DNA from: Helicobacteraceae bacterium
GTDB taxonomy: Bacteria > Campylobacterota > Campylobacteria > Campylobacterales > Helicobacteraceae
DNA length: 64,000 bases
Direction of reading: 5' to 3'
Assembly (NCBI GenBank): GCA_900770765.1
Contig: CAAGLK010000134.1
Coordinates: 1 to 64,000, forward strand
Positions 26,064 to 35,861 of the stretch are shown one piece after another. Position numbers and translations under genes: made by a program. How positions within the stretch are numbered: position 1 is the first letter of the stretch; every line of letters starts with the position of its first letter. Under the pieces are notes generated by a model. The model was given only the letters and a program-made list of their open reading frames with translations. It was not told where the DNA came from and made no database searches.

Positions 26064-27707
26064 ATGGAAGTTTGGACGCAGATTGTCGATCCATTAGGTA
26101 GTATTTGGCTTAGTGCTTTTGTGGCATTTTTGCCAATTTTGTGTTTTTTACTTTGTCTTTTAGTGTTTAAGCTTAAAGGCTATCAAGCTGGGTTTATTAC
26201 CGTTATTGTGGCAAGTGTCATTGCCTTTTCTGTGTATCAAATGCCTTTTAGTTTAATAGGGGCAAGTTTTGTGCAAGGATTCGCACAAGGTATGTGGCCT
26301 ATTGCGTGGATTATTATTGCGGCAATTTTTCTTTATAAGCTATCAATTAAATCTGGCTCTTTTGAGGTAATTAAACAAAGCGTTATGTCAATTACACCTG
26401 ACCATAGGATTCAAGTTATTTTAATCGGCTTTTGTTTTGGCTCATTTTTAGAGGGCGCGATTGGCTTTGGTGGGCCTGTGGCGATTACTGCGGCACTGCT
26501 TGTAGGATTAGGCTTAAAGCCACTTTATGCGGCTGGGCTTTGCTTAATTGCAAATACTGCTCCTGTAGCCTTTGGTGCGGTTGGGATTCCTATTATTGCT
26601 ATGGCAAATTTAGTAGGAGTTGATCAAGTGCCTGTTTCTGCTATGGTAGGTAGAATGCTAGTTCCACTTAGCCTTACCGTTCCATTTTTTATTGTGTTTT
26701 TAATGGATGGATTTAAAGGTGTAAGAGAAACTTTTCCAGCTATTTTTGTAGCTGCAGTTAGCTTTACTGCTACGCAATTTTTAAGCTCAAACTTCCTAGG
26801 AGCCGAGCTTCCTGATATTGCTTCTGCTATTGTTTCACTTGCTTTAACAACGGTGTTTTTGAAGTTTTGGAAACCTAAAAATATTTTTAGATTAGATGAT
26901 GAAAAAGACTTTTCAAATATAGAGCAACTTAGCTTTTCTAAAGTGATTCGTGCGTGGATGCCATTTATTTTACTTGTAGTTTGCATTATCATTTGGACGC
27001 AGCCTTGGTTTAAAGCCCTTTTTGCAAAAGGTGCGATTTTAGATTACACGCAAGTTACAATTATGTTTAATAACATAACAGGCGGAATCCTAGACCCTAA
27101 TGGTAAAGCGGTGGGCTTAAGCTTACCTATTAACTTTATCGGGCTTCAAGCTGGGACGGCGATTTTACTAGCGGCGTTTTTAACTATTTGGGCTTTAAAA
27201 ATTAAGGCAAATGACGCTGCTGAGTGCTTTTGGGATACGCTAAAAGAAATGGCGATTCCTTGTATTACTATCGGGCTTGTTGTTGCCTTCGCCTTTATTG
27301 CGAAAAACTCTGCTATGAGTGCGACTTTAGGAACTGCTTTAGCACAAACAGGCGATGCGTTCTCTTTCTTTAGTCCTATTATTGGCTGGCTTGGCGTGTT
27401 TATTACAGGTAGTGATACGAGTGCGAACTTGCTATTTGGTCCATTACAACAAGTTACCGCAAGAGAGCTTGGCATTATGGAAACACTTTTCTTAGCGGCA
27501 AACTCAGTAGGTGGTGTTGTGGGTAAAATGATAAGCCCGCAAAGTATAGCTATAGCTTGTGCGGCTGTGGGGCTTGTAGGAAAAGAATCTGATTTATTTA
27601 GATTTACACTTAAATATTCTATAGGCTTTATTTTAATAATAGGTATTTGGACTTTTATTATTGCCACTTTTTTAAATGGAATAATCCCAGAAATTATTCT
27701 AAAGTAA
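26064..27707 (+). CDS. lctP: L-lactate permease
   Basis: A 547-residue inner-membrane transporter of the LctP/LldP family with about 12-14 helices, importing lactate with protons. The highly conserved segment FGSFLEGAIGFGGPVAIT lies at about residues 128-145, and TGSDTSANLLFGPLQQ near 454. ATG at 26064 is chosen because AAGGAG at 26053-26058 would overlap a GTG two codons earlier. It directly precedes the lactate-oxidation genes lutABC, with a 4-base gap, forming one uptake-and-use operon. H. pylori has two tandem permeases; here there is one. Confidence 0.94.
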   Translation: MEVWTQIVDPLGSIWLSAFVAFLPILCFLLCLLVFKLKGYQAGFITVIVASVIAFSVYQMPFSLIGASFVQGFAQGMWPIAWIIIAAIFLYKLSIKSGSFEVIKQSVMSITPDHRIQVILIGFCFGSFLEGAIGFGGPVAITAALLVGLGLKPLYAAGLCLIANTAPVAFGAVGIPIIAMANLVGVDQVPVSAMVGRMLVPLSLTVPFFIVFLMDGFKGVRETFPAIFVAAVSFTATQFLSSNFLGAELPDIASAIVSLALTTVFLKFWKPKNIFRLDDEKDFSNIEQLSFSKVIRAWMPFILLVVCIIIWTQPWFKALFAKGAILDYTQVTIMFNNITGGILDPNGKAVGLSLPINFIGLQAGTAILLAAFLTIWALKIKANDAAECFWDTLKEMAIPCITIGLVVAFAFIAKNSAMSATLGTALAQTGDAFSFFSPIIGWLGVFITGSDTSANLLFGPLQQVTARELGIMETLFLAANSVGGVVGKMISPQSIAIACAAVGLVGKESDLFRFTLKYSIGFILIIGIWTFIIATFLNGIIPEIILK

Positions 27708-27711
27708 CGCT

Positions 27712-28449
27712 ATGGAAAAAGTATATTTTTACGCTACCTGCTTAGGTAGCGCAGCAATGCAAGAAATGGTATTAAATGCGATATGGCTTTTACGCAAAGA
27801 AGGGATAGAAGTGATTTTTAAAAAAAATCAAACCTGTTGCTCACAGCCTGCTTTTAACTCTGGCTATTTTAAAGAAGCAAAAGAAGTAGCCCTTTATAAC
27901 ATTAAGCAGTTTTCACAAGATTACCCAATAATCGTGCCTAGCGGTTCTTGTGCTGGGATGATGAGCCATGATTATTTAGAGTTATTTAAAGAAGATTCTA
28001 ACTTTAGCGAGGTGGAATCCTTTAGTAAAAGAGTTTTTGAGCTAAGCGAATTTTTAGATTCTAAACTTCAAGTAAATTATGAGGATAAAGGAGAGCCACT
28101 AAAAGTTACTTGGCACTCAAACTGCCACGCACTAAGGATTCAAAAAAGCATTGAAGCCTCTAAGAATCTTTTAAGACGGCTTAAAAATGTGGAGTTAGTA
28201 GAATTAGAATTTGAAGAAGAATGCTGTGGCTTTGGCGGGACTTTTAGCGTAAAAGAGCCAGAAATTTCAAATGCTATGGCCACTACAAAGGTAAAAGACA
28301 TACTAAACACAGGGGCGAAATTTGTAATAAGTGGCGATGGAGGCTGTCTTTTAAACATTGATGGGACGCTAAAGCGATTAGGAAGCGATGTAAGCGGAAT
28401 CCATCTTTATAATTTCTTACGCAAACGCTTAGAAGGAGTAGCACTATGA
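27712..28449 (+). CDS. lutA: L-lactate oxidation complex subunit LutA (LldE)
   Basis: A 245-residue cysteine-rich protein with two CCG domains: NQTCCSQPAFNSGY near residues 40-53, then HSNCHALR and EECCGFGGTFSVKEPEIS further on. In the LutABC complex it helps oxidise lactate to pyruvate and pass electrons to the quinone pool. It starts 4 bases after lctP, and its stop overlaps the lutB start by 4 bases (ATGA). Confidence 0.92.
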   Translation: MEKVYFYATCLGSAAMQEMVLNAIWLLRKEGIEVIFKKNQTCCSQPAFNSGYFKEAKEVALYNIKQFSQDYPIIVPSGSCAGMMSHDYLELFKEDSNFSEVESFSKRVFELSEFLDSKLQVNYEDKGEPLKVTWHSNCHALRIQKSIEASKNLLRRLKNVELVELEFEEECCGFGGTFSVKEPEISNAMATTKVKDILNTGAKFVISGDGGCLLNIDGTLKRLGSDVSGIHLYNFLRKRLEGVAL

Positions 28450-29906
28450 GCACACTTCCACACAAAGTAGCACATGAACAAATCGTAAAAGAAAAGCTAG
28501 ATGATACACAAATGCGAGAAAACTTAAGCGTAGCAATGCACACGCTACAAAGAAACCGCTTAAATGTGATAAATACTAAATTTAGCAATTGGCAAGGCTT
28601 AAGAGATAAAGCCAAACAAGCAAAAAATAACGCACTTATGAGTTTAGAAGAGCGACTTTTAGAATTTGAAGCTAATGCTATTAAAAATGGTATAAAAGTG
28701 CATTGGGCGAGTTCTAGCGAGGATGCTTGTGAGATTATTTATAACTTAATGCTTGAAAAAAATATAAAAAAGATTCTTAAGGGTAAGTCTATGGCTAGTG
28801 AAGAAATAGGCTTAAATCACTACTTGGAATCCAAAGGAATCTCTGCGATTGAAACAGATTTAGGAGAGCTTATTTTACAGCTTAAAGGCGAATCCCCTGT
28901 GCATATTGTAGTCCCTGCAATTCACAGAAACCGCTATGAAATAGGAAAGATTTTTGAAGAAAAGCTAAATGCACCGCTAGAGAGTGAAATTGAAAAGCTA
29001 AACGCAATCGCTAGAAAGCATTTAAGAGATGAGTTTGAAGGCTTAGAGATGGGGCTAAGTGGCGTAAATTTTGCTATGTCAAAAGAGGGGGCATTTTGGC
29101 TTATTGAAAACGAGGGAAATGGGCGGATGTGCACCACAGCCCCTAGCATACATGTAGCGATTTGCGGTATTGAAAAGGTTATGGAAACATTTGAAGACGC
29201 CGCTACCATGGTGCATTTACTCACTCCATCTGCTACAGGGCAGTTTATCCCAACTTATAATAATATAATCACGGGCCCTAGGGGAAAAAATGGCGAACTA
29301 GATGGACCGCAAGAAGTGCATATTGTGCTTTTTGACCATCATAGAAGCGATATGTTAGCTCATAAGGATTATTATGAAGCACTGCGTTGTATCCGCTGTG
29401 GAGCTTGTATGAACTTCTGCCCTGTATATGATAAAATCGGCGGTCATACTTATCAAACAACTTATCCAGGGCCAATAGGCGAAGTAATATCACCAAATTT
29501 ATTTGGTATGGACGAAACAGGCGATATTTTGAGCTTTTGCTCCCTTTGTGGGCGATGTAGTGAAGTATGCCCTGTTAAGATTCCACTTGCTGATTTAATT
29601 AGAAAACTTAGGGCAAATAAAGCTGGGCAAGAATCTAGCAGAGGCGCAACAATGCCACTTGGCGTAAATGCAAGTAAAAAAAATGCCGCCGAAGCCTCTG
29701 CGATGAGTGGTTATGCGAAAGTCGCTACAAATGGGGCTTTATGGAGATTTTCACTATCTAAAGGGCATTACTTTAATGGGATGTTACAGAAATTTAAGGA
29801 TTCCATCCCTGTGGTTAAAAAGTGGAGTGCTTTTAAGGAATTGCCAGAAATTAAGCTAGATTTATATAAAGAATTGCAAAAGCTAGAGGGAGTAATTTAT
29901 GAGTAG
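28446..29906 (+). CDS. lutB: L-lactate oxidation complex iron-sulfur subunit LutB (LldF)
   Basis: A 486-residue protein. An N-terminal LUD domain (about 60-300) is followed by two 4Fe-4S motifs, CIRCGACMNFCPVYDKIGG (about 316-334) and CSLCGRCSEVCPVKIPL (about 363-380). A C-terminal tail follows. It is the electron-transfer subunit of the LutABC lactate dehydrogenase. It overlaps lutA by 4 bases and lutC by 8 bases, so translation is coupled. Confidence 0.94.
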   Translation: MSTLPHKVAHEQIVKEKLDDTQMRENLSVAMHTLQRNRLNVINTKFSNWQGLRDKAKQAKNNALMSLEERLLEFEANAIKNGIKVHWASSSEDACEIIYNLMLEKNIKKILKGKSMASEEIGLNHYLESKGISAIETDLGELILQLKGESPVHIVVPAIHRNRYEIGKIFEEKLNAPLESEIEKLNAIARKHLRDEFEGLEMGLSGVNFAMSKEGAFWLIENEGNGRMCTTAPSIHVAICGIEKVMETFEDAATMVHLLTPSATGQFIPTYNNIITGPRGKNGELDGPQEVHIVLFDHHRSDMLAHKDYYEALRCIRCGACMNFCPVYDKIGGHTYQTTYPGPIGEVISPNLFGMDETGDILSFCSLCGRCSEVCPVKIPLADLIRKLRANKAGQESSRGATMPLGVNASKKNAAEASAMSGYAKVATNGALWRFSLSKGHYFNGMLQKFKDSIPVVKKWSAFKELPEIKLDLYKELQKLEGVIYE

Positions 29907-30555
29907 AATTGATAATATTAGCAAACGCAGCAAAGAGCAGATTCTAAATCGGCTTAAAAATACCTATAATGCAAATGATTTTACACGCACTCCCAGCATT
30001 GACCCTGTTGAACACATTGTGAAAAACGCTGATAAACTAGCAGATATGAAGCAAAAAATGAGTGATAATAAATATATCGTAGATGAGTGCTTAGATGGCG
30101 ACTTGGAATCTAAAATTAATGAAATTGTCACTAAATATGGCTTTTCTAAAATGATTTATGGAGAAGGCTTAGGATTAGATTTAGATAAAATCAATGCTAA
30201 AGAAAAAGTGCTTTTTAATAAAGAAATTGAAAATTTAAGAAGCGAGGTTTTCCATAGTGATTTTTCTGTAATTCGTGCAAAATGTGGCGTAAGCTCTCAT
30301 GGCGTAGCTTTAGTGCTTTCAAGTCCTAAACAGCCTAGAATGCTAAGTCTAGCCCCTACGCTTTGCATTATTTTACTTGATAAAACACAAATTGTAGGCT
30401 CTCTAGCAGAAGCACTAAATTTAGTAAAAAAAGAAAATGAGATTCTGCCTAATAATGTGCTTTTTATCGCTGGACCTTCTCGCACGGCAGATATTGAGCT
30501 AATAACCGTCTTTGGCGTTCATGGCTCACAAATCGTGCATTTAGTTTTATATTAA
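29899..30555 (+). CDS. lutC: L-lactate oxidation complex subunit LutC (LldG)
   Basis: A 218-residue LUD-domain protein ending in the typical GPSRTADIELITVFGVHGSQ near residues 190-209. It completes the lctP-lutABC operon. The middle segment KCGVSSHGVALVLSS is a little less canonical than in Bacillus LutC, but the fold signature is clear. A perfect hairpin terminates the operon right after the stop. Confidence 0.9.
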   Translation: MSRIDNISKRSKEQILNRLKNTYNANDFTRTPSIDPVEHIVKNADKLADMKQKMSDNKYIVDECLDGDLESKINEIVTKYGFSKMIYGEGLGLDLDKINAKEKVLFNKEIENLRSEVFHSDFSVIRAKCGVSSHGVALVLSSPKQPRMLSLAPTLCIILLDKTQIVGSLAEALNLVKKENEILPNNVLFIAGPSRTADIELITVFGVHGSQIVHLVLY

Positions 30556-30577
30556 GATTCCACCTTTGGAATCTTAA
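30552..30577 (+). terminator. Terminator of the lctP-lutABC operon
   Basis: TTAAGATTCCA-CCTT-TGGAATCTTAA is a perfect 11-pair stem with a 4-base loop that begins inside the lutC stop codon. It is built from the GATTCC/GGAATC word that recurs through the window. The T-run after it is weak (GTTTAAAA). Confidence 0.7.
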
Positions 30578-30650
30578 GTTTAAAAAGCACTTTAAAAGCA
30601 ATTTTTAGTTAGAATCTCGCCTTTTAAATCTTAGAATCTTTGGAATCCTT

Positions 30651-31430
30651 ATGTTAAAAAATATTAAATCACTAGAGCCACGCCGCTTTTATACCGCCTT
30701 TTTTATGCTTGTAGCCGTTGTTTTAATAGTTATTTTTCACACTCCTTTTTTACTATGGCTAACTTTAGGCTGTGCGTTTATTATAGGATTCTATGAGGCT
30801 TATAAACTTTATAATAAAACAACTCCGCCTTTATCGCTTACGACTTTAGCGATTTTATCGTGGTGTGGGGTGTATTTTTATGAAAATGCCTTACCGCTTT
30901 TTGTCTCCCTTGTGCTTTTAGGAGCGTATCAAGGCTATACAAAAAAGGGTAAATTAGAGCAAATGATGCCCTTTATTTACCCATCTATTCCTTTTGTATT
31001 TTTATATCTTTTATACTTAGATGATTCCATTAATGCTATTATCTGGCTACTTTTTATCGTGGGGCTAACTGATACTTTTGCTTATATTGGGGGCAAGATT
31101 ATAGGTGGGCAGCTTTTTAAAAATAGTGCATTTTGCCCCACTTCGCCTAATAAAACAAAAGAGGGCGTTTTAATTGGAATCGTAATGGCGACACTCTTTG
31201 GCTCACTTGTGGGGCTTGGCGTGTGTGGATTCTTTACATCTTTATTTTTAAGTTTTATTGCTAGTTTTGTAAGTGTGTTTGGTGATTTATATGAAAGTTT
31301 CTTAAAAAGGAGTGCAGAAGTTAAAGATAGTGGGAATCTTTTCCCAGGCCATGGTGGAATCCTAGACCGCTTAGATGGCTACTTCTTTAGCGTAATTGTC
31401 CTTTATGCACTTCTTAGGATTTTTACATAA
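30651..31430 (+). CDS. cdsA: Phosphatidate cytidylyltransferase
   Basis: A 259-residue membrane enzyme making CDP-diacylglycerol from phosphatidic acid and CTP, the branch point for phospholipids. About seven hydrophobic helices precede the C-terminal signature, seen as SAEVKDSGNLFPGHGGILDR (about 222-241), with its conserved KDSG and GHGGxxDR. A possible -10 box TAGAAT lies at 30610-30615. The stop is immediately followed by the dxr ATG, as in H. pylori. Confidence 0.95.
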   Translation: MLKNIKSLEPRRFYTAFFMLVAVVLIVIFHTPFLLWLTLGCAFIIGFYEAYKLYNKTTPPLSLTTLAILSWCGVYFYENALPLFVSLVLLGAYQGYTKKGKLEQMMPFIYPSIPFVFLYLLYLDDSINAIIWLLFIVGLTDTFAYIGGKIIGGQLFKNSAFCPTSPNKTKEGVLIGIVMATLFGSLVGLGVCGFFTSLFLSFIASFVSVFGDLYESFLKRSAEVKDSGNLFPGHGGILDRLDGYFFSVIVLYALLRIFT

Positions 31431-32546
31431 ATGATAATTCTAGGCTCCACAGGCTCAATTGGCACAAATACGCTAGAAATCGCAAAACGCTTTAATTTAA
31501 AAGTTGAGATTCTAGGAGCTGGGTCTAATATTTCACTTTTAAATAAGCAAATTTTAGCACACAAGCCACAAGCGATAATAATCGCAAATAAAAGCGATAA
31601 AGATAAAATCACTAAAGAATTTAGCGGTAAAATTTATTGTGGTAAGAGTGGAATCCTAGAAGCGCTTAAGGATTCTAACTCTTCGCTTGTAGTTAATGCA
31701 CTTGTGGGATTCTTAGGACTAGAGCCCACACTTTTAGCGCAGAGTTTAAATAAAACAATCGCCCTAGCAAATAAAGAAAGCCTTGTCGCAGGTGGGCATT
31801 TAATAGACACAGATAAAATTATCCCCATTGATAGTGAGCATTTTAGCTTAAGCTATTTATTAAATTTTTCTAAAACTAAAACTTTTAAAAATCTCTACAT
31901 TACCGCAAGTGGCGGTGCATTTCGCGACACCCCATTAAATGAGATTCCACATAAAAAAGCACAAGATGCGCTAAAGCACCCAAATTGGCAAATGGGTAAA
32001 AAAATCACCATAGATTCTGCGACAATGGTAAATAAATTATTTGAAATTTTAGAAGCCTATCATTTATTTAAAACTAAAAATATTCACGCTTTTATTGAAA
32101 GAAATTCCCACATTCACGCACTTGTGGAATTTTATGATGGAAGCATAACAAGCCACTTTGCTAGCGCAAATATGCAGCTGCCAATCGCCTATGCACTCGC
32201 ACTAGGCTTGGAATCTAAAATTTTACAAGATTCCGCCCCACTTGTTAATCCGCTAAATTTTACAAATATTAATTACAAATTAGAGCCAATTTGTAAAACT
32301 CGCTATCCGCTATGGGAGCTAAAAGAAGAGCTTTTAGATAATCCAAAGTTAGGACTTTGTCTAAATGCGGCAAATGAAATCGCAGTAGAAGCCTTCTTGC
32401 AAGATAAAATCACCTTTAGCAAAATCGCAGAATTAGTTAAGGATTCCATCAATACTTTTAAAAACACCAACTTCCACTCATTAGAAGAGATTCTAGCCTT
32501 AGATAAAGAAGTTCGCCACTACACTACAAGCAAACTTAAAAAATAA
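31431..32546 (+). CDS. dxr: 1-deoxy-D-xylulose 5-phosphate reductoisomerase
   Basis: A 371-residue NADPH enzyme forming MEP in the isoprenoid pathway. It begins with the NADPH-binding GSTGSIGTNTLEIA. Also visible are LANKESLVAGG near residues 111-121, the metal-binding PIDSEHFSL near 132, and ASGGAFRD plus HPNWQMGKKITIDSATM around 165-205. The ATG directly abuts the cdsA stop and there is no ribosome site of its own beyond the end of cdsA, so coupling is likely. Confidence 0.95.
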   Translation: MIILGSTGSIGTNTLEIAKRFNLKVEILGAGSNISLLNKQILAHKPQAIIIANKSDKDKITKEFSGKIYCGKSGILEALKDSNSSLVVNALVGFLGLEPTLLAQSLNKTIALANKESLVAGGHLIDTDKIIPIDSEHFSLSYLLNFSKTKTFKNLYITASGGAFRDTPLNEIPHKKAQDALKHPNWQMGKKITIDSATMVNKLFEILEAYHLFKTKNIHAFIERNSHIHALVEFYDGSITSHFASANMQLPIAYALALGLESKILQDSAPLVNPLNFTNINYKLEPICKTRYPLWELKEELLDNPKLGLCLNAANEIAVEAFLQDKITFSKIAELVKDSINTFKNTNFHSLEEILALDKEVRHYTTSKLKK

Positions 32547-32565
32547 ATTTATTATTGATTTACTA

Positions 32566-32599
32566 TTTTTTGAAATAATTACAAAAATTTCAAAAGGAG
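32566..32599 (+). promoter_or_regulatory. Hairpin over the htrA ribosome site (candidate RNA thermometer)
   Basis: TTTTGAAAT at 32568-32576 pairs perfectly with ATTTCAAAA at 32587-32595. The two T before the left arm can wobble-pair with the two G of the Shine-Dalgarno AAGGAG (32594-32599). The stem is almost all A-U, so it should open easily on warming, like fourU-type thermometers. This is inferred from sequence only. Confidence 0.4.
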
Positions 32600-32604
32600 T
32601 ATAA

Positions 32605-34026
32605 ATGAAAAGAAATTTTAAAACAATTTTATTTAGCGCACTTCTTAGCGTAAATGCCTTTGCCTTTGAAGTAAGCGAGTTACCAGAAGTTACAAGCAGA
32701 GAGAATCCAGACACCTCGTTAAATAAGGTTTATTCTTATTATGATTCCATTAAAGACGCAAAAAAGGGCGTAGTAAATATCTCTACACAAAAAAAGGTAA
32801 AAGCGCCAAATATTCAAAATCACCCATTTTTTAACGACCCATTTTTTAAGCAATTTTTCGGCGATTCCTTTGGCGCGATTGTCCCAAAAGATAGAGTTGA
32901 GAGAAGTTTAGGAAGTGGTGTTATTATCTCAAAAGATGGATATATTGTTACAAATAATCATGTAATTGATGGCGCTGATAAAATCATCGTAGCCTTGCCA
33001 GAATCCACTAAAGAATATGAAGCAAAATTAATTGGCAAAGACGCAAAAAGCGATTTAGCTATTATTAAAATTAAAGCAGATAATTTGCCATTTTTAAAAT
33101 TTGCTTCTAGTAATGATTTACAAATCGGCGATGTTGTATTTGCCATTGGGAATCCCTTTGGCGTAGGGGAGAGCGTAACACAAGGGATAATTTCAGCGCT
33201 TAATAAAAATGGAATCGGCATTAATGATTATGAAAACTTTATTCAAACTGACGCTTCTATAAATCCTGGAAATAGCGGCGGAGCGTTAGTTGATAGTCGT
33301 GGAGGACTAATTGGAATTAATACTGCGATTCTATCTCGCACAGGCGGAAACCACGGAATCGGCTTTGCGATTCCATCATCTATGGTTAAAAAAGTCGCTA
33401 AGGCGTTAATTGAAGATGGCGTAATTGAGCGAGGATTCTTAGGCGTAAGTATTCAAGATATTAGCGAAGATTTAAAAGAAGTGTATAAAGACCATAGCGG
33501 TGCAGTGGTAATTTCTATAGAAAAAAACTCTCCAGCAGATAAAGCAGGCGTAAAAATATGGGATGTAATCACAAAGGTAAATAACACGCCAATTAGAAGT
33601 GCGGCGGATTTAAAAAATGTTATCGGCACTTTTAATCCAAACGCTAGAGTAGTGCTAACAATTATGCGAGATAAAAGAGAGCAAACAATTCCTGTAATGC
33701 TAACAAAAGCACCAGATGATAAAAAAGCGGATTTAGGCGAAGGTGTAAGTGCGATTTCTGGGCTTGAAATTAGCACACTCACACCACAGCTAAAATCACA
33801 ATATAGAATACAAGAGCAAGTAGAGGGCGTATTTGTAAGCGGCGTTAAAGAAAATAGTAAGGCTCAAGAGCTAGGCTTTAGCAAAGGTGATGTGATTATT
33901 CAAATAGAAAGCTATAGGATTAATGATATTAAAAGTTTCAATCAAGCCTTAAATCGTTATAAAAATCAAGCAAAAAGAATGCTAGTAAATCGCGGTGGCA
34001 GAATCTTTAGCGTAGTGGTTAAATAA
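32605..34026 (+). CDS. htrA: Periplasmic serine protease HtrA/DegP
   Basis: A 473-residue Do-type protease and chaperone. A signal peptide (residues 1-20, ending NAFA) is followed by the trypsin-like domain with triad H119 (VTNNHVIDG), D150 (SDLAIIKI) and S224 (NPGNSGGAL). Two PDZ domains follow (about 275-365 and 385-470). Helicobacter HtrA is secreted and cleaves E-cadherin. Its leader can fold over the ribosome site (see the preceding hairpin). The gene stands alone, between dxr and a convergent thiE-like gene. Confidence 0.95.
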   Translation: MKRNFKTILFSALLSVNAFAFEVSELPEVTSRENPDTSLNKVYSYYDSIKDAKKGVVNISTQKKVKAPNIQNHPFFNDPFFKQFFGDSFGAIVPKDRVERSLGSGVIISKDGYIVTNNHVIDGADKIIVALPESTKEYEAKLIGKDAKSDLAIIKIKADNLPFLKFASSNDLQIGDVVFAIGNPFGVGESVTQGIISALNKNGIGINDYENFIQTDASINPGNSGGALVDSRGGLIGINTAILSRTGGNHGIGFAIPSSMVKKVAKALIEDGVIERGFLGVSIQDISEDLKEVYKDHSGAVVISIEKNSPADKAGVKIWDVITKVNNTPIRSAADLKNVIGTFNPNARVVLTIMRDKREQTIPVMLTKAPDDKKADLGEGVSAISGLEISTLTPQLKSQYRIQEQVEGVFVSGVKENSKAQELGFSKGDVIIQIESYRINDIKSFNQALNRYKNQAKRMLVNRGGRIFSVVVK

Positions 34027-34091
34027 CCGCTGCCGCTTTAGTATCTTTTAAAAACAATTTTTAAGATTCCACAAACTTATTAAAAATAAAG

Positions 34092-34658
34092 CTAGTTTAA
34101 AAAATAGCGAATTGAGGCGAGGTTTTCTACATTTATTTTCTTTAAAGATTCTATCTCTTTTTGTGAAATTATCCCACCTAGTGCGTATAACTCTAAATTT
34201 TTTATTTTATTTAATGCTTGTTTTAAAAACTCAACTCCTAGCGGTTTGCCTTTATTTAGCGTCTTAAAAATAGGGCTAATGGTAGCGGCGGTAATTTTTA
34301 GAGATTTCAAGGATTCTAACTCTTCTAAAGAATGCGCACTATAAAAAACATATTTAAACTTATTTTTAACTTCTGGCAATATTTTAAACTGAGAGCTATT
34401 ACAATGGATTCCATCAAATCCGCATTTTAACCCCAACTCTACGCTAGAATTAATTAAGCTAACCACGCCAAACTCCCTATTTAACTCTAAAAAAACTTTT
34501 ATTAATTCTAAATCATATCGCCCTATTTTATCTCTATAAGCTGCGACAAATATTTTATGTTTAGTTAGAATCTTTTTATAAAATAAATAAAAATCTTGTG
34601 GATTAGATGGGTAAAGAAGTGGGTCGGTTATGAGGTAAGCCTTAATGGGCTTCCTCAC
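34092..34658 (-). CDS. Thiamine phosphate synthase/TenI-like protein
   Basis: A 188-residue TIM-barrel protein of the ThiE/TenI family. The start [10 protein letters not shown] matches the family [20 protein letters not shown] the segment before the phosphate site, and [20 protein letters not shown] resembles FGPIFxTxSKxxxxPxG. The C-terminal YALGGI is typical. Sequence is more divergent than a true ThiE (usually about 210 residues, with GxGxSxH-type loops), so a TenI-like or reduced enzyme is possible. It overlaps the end of atpB by 17 bases. Confidence 0.75.
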   Translation of the reverse strand: MRKPIKAYLITDPLLYPSNPQDFYLFYKKILTKHKIFVAAYRDKIGRYDLELIKVFLELNREFGVVSLINSSVELGLKCGFDGIHCNSSQFKILPEVKNKFKYVFYSAHSLEELESLKSLKITAATISPIFKTLNKGKPLGVEFLKQALNKIKNLELYALGGIISQKEIESLKKINVENLASIRYFLN

Positions 34659-35325
34659 TTTCTAAAACAGCACCAGCTAAAAATACATAAGTTAGAATCA
34701 TAAAAATAAATGCTTGCAAAAATGCCATAAATGTTAATAATAAAAACGCAGGAAGTGGCGCAACCCAAGGGGCAAGCATAAGCATAACAAGTAAGAACAT
34801 ATCATCGCCCTTAATGTTTCCAAAAAGACGGAAAGACAAAGAAACAAGCCTTGAAAAATGCGAAATAATTTCAATAGGGAACATTAAAGGTGCAAGAGCT
34901 TTAATGGGACCAGCAAAATGCGCAAAATATTTCACAACGCCAAAAGTGCGAATCCCCTCAAAGTTATAAAACACAAAAACAACAAGCGCTAAAGTAAGCG
35001 TAAAGCTAAGACTAGACGAAGGAGCCTCAAAGCCAGGAATAATACCAATAACATTTGCTAAAAATACAAAAAAGGCAATTGTAGCGGTTAGCGGCAAGTA
35101 TTTACGCGCCTTTTCCTCGCCAATAACATCCTTTGCCATAAAAATAACGCCGCCTAAAAATGTTTCAAATACATTTTGCATAGCACCTGGCACAACTTGT
35201 AGCTTAGAAGTGGCAAGTTTAGCTAAAACCACAGCGATAACAGCGACTAAAATAGTGTGAATTGCGATAATAAAATCGTGGTCGTGGCTTATTAGACCAA
35301 AGAAAGTAAATAATCTCCCATCCAT
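34642..35325 (-). CDS. atpB: ATP synthase F0 subunit a
   Basis: A 227-residue membrane subunit forming the proton half-channels next to the c-ring. Five to six helices are visible. The essential arginine lies in [20 protein letters not shown] (about 154-173), followed by the last helices. In Campylobacterota atpB is separated from the other ATP synthase genes, as here. The stop lies inside the downstream thiE-like gene. Confidence 0.95.
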   Translation of the reverse strand: MDGRLFTFFGLISHDHDFIIAIHTILVAVIAVVLAKLATSKLQVVPGAMQNVFETFLGGVIFMAKDVIGEEKARKYLPLTATIAFFVFLANVIGIIPGFEAPSSSLSFTLTLALVVFVFYNFEGIRTFGVVKYFAHFAGPIKALAPLMFPIEIISHFSRLVSLSFRLFGNIKGDDMFLLVMLMLAPWVAPLPAFLLLTFMAFLQAFIFMILTYVFLAGAVLESEEAH

Positions 35326-35387
35326 AATAAACTCCCTAGAAGAATTAAAAAGTTAGAAATTATGCCAAAAAATAATTTAATAAAAAA

Positions 35388-35861
35388 TTAACCTTTTTTT
35401 ATCACTTGACTGCGACATAAATAATCATGTAACGCCCTTTTATCCTTACGCCACAGCGGCGATAGGATTCCAACCACACTTACTCCAGAGAGTAAAAAGC
35501 AAAAAAATCTAAATAGTGCGTAAAAAAGCGTTACTTTTTTACCATTATCTCGCATAATCCACAAATCATAAGCCTTTTTGCCCGGCGTCTGCCCTTTAAA
35601 TGCAAGCAGGATTCCAGCAATTAGCGCATATATTGCAACAGCGGCAAGCGGCGCCCAAGTAGAATCCCTAAAGCCCTTTGCACTACCTACAACAACATAA
35701 GTTAAAAAATATAAAATAGGAATATAAATCATAAAAGTATCTATAACTTGCGCCTTAGCCCTATCCCAAAATGTAGCTAAAGGCACAAAATCGCTATTTT
35801 TAGTAGAATCCTCTAAACTCACTTTAGAATTTATTTGCTTTTTTAATTTTCTCCAACGCAT
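35388..35861 (-). CDS. RDD family membrane protein
   Basis: A 157-residue protein with three hydrophobic helices and the RDD pattern: WDRAKAQVIDTFMIYIPI at about residues 28-45 (R and D), then KGQTPGKKAYDLWIMRDNG near 88-106. RDD proteins are small inner-membrane proteins, some acting as exchangers. It shares the A of its start codon with the pyrE stop, and the order secG-frr-pyrE-RDD matches H. pylori. Confidence 0.88.
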   Translation of the reverse strand: MRWRKLKKQINSKVSLEDSTKNSDFVPLATFWDRAKAQVIDTFMIYIPILYFLTYVVVGSAKGFRDSTWAPLAAVAIYALIAGILLAFKGQTPGKKAYDLWIMRDNGKKVTLFYALFRFFCFLLSGVSVVGILSPLWRKDKRALHDYLCRSQVIKKG

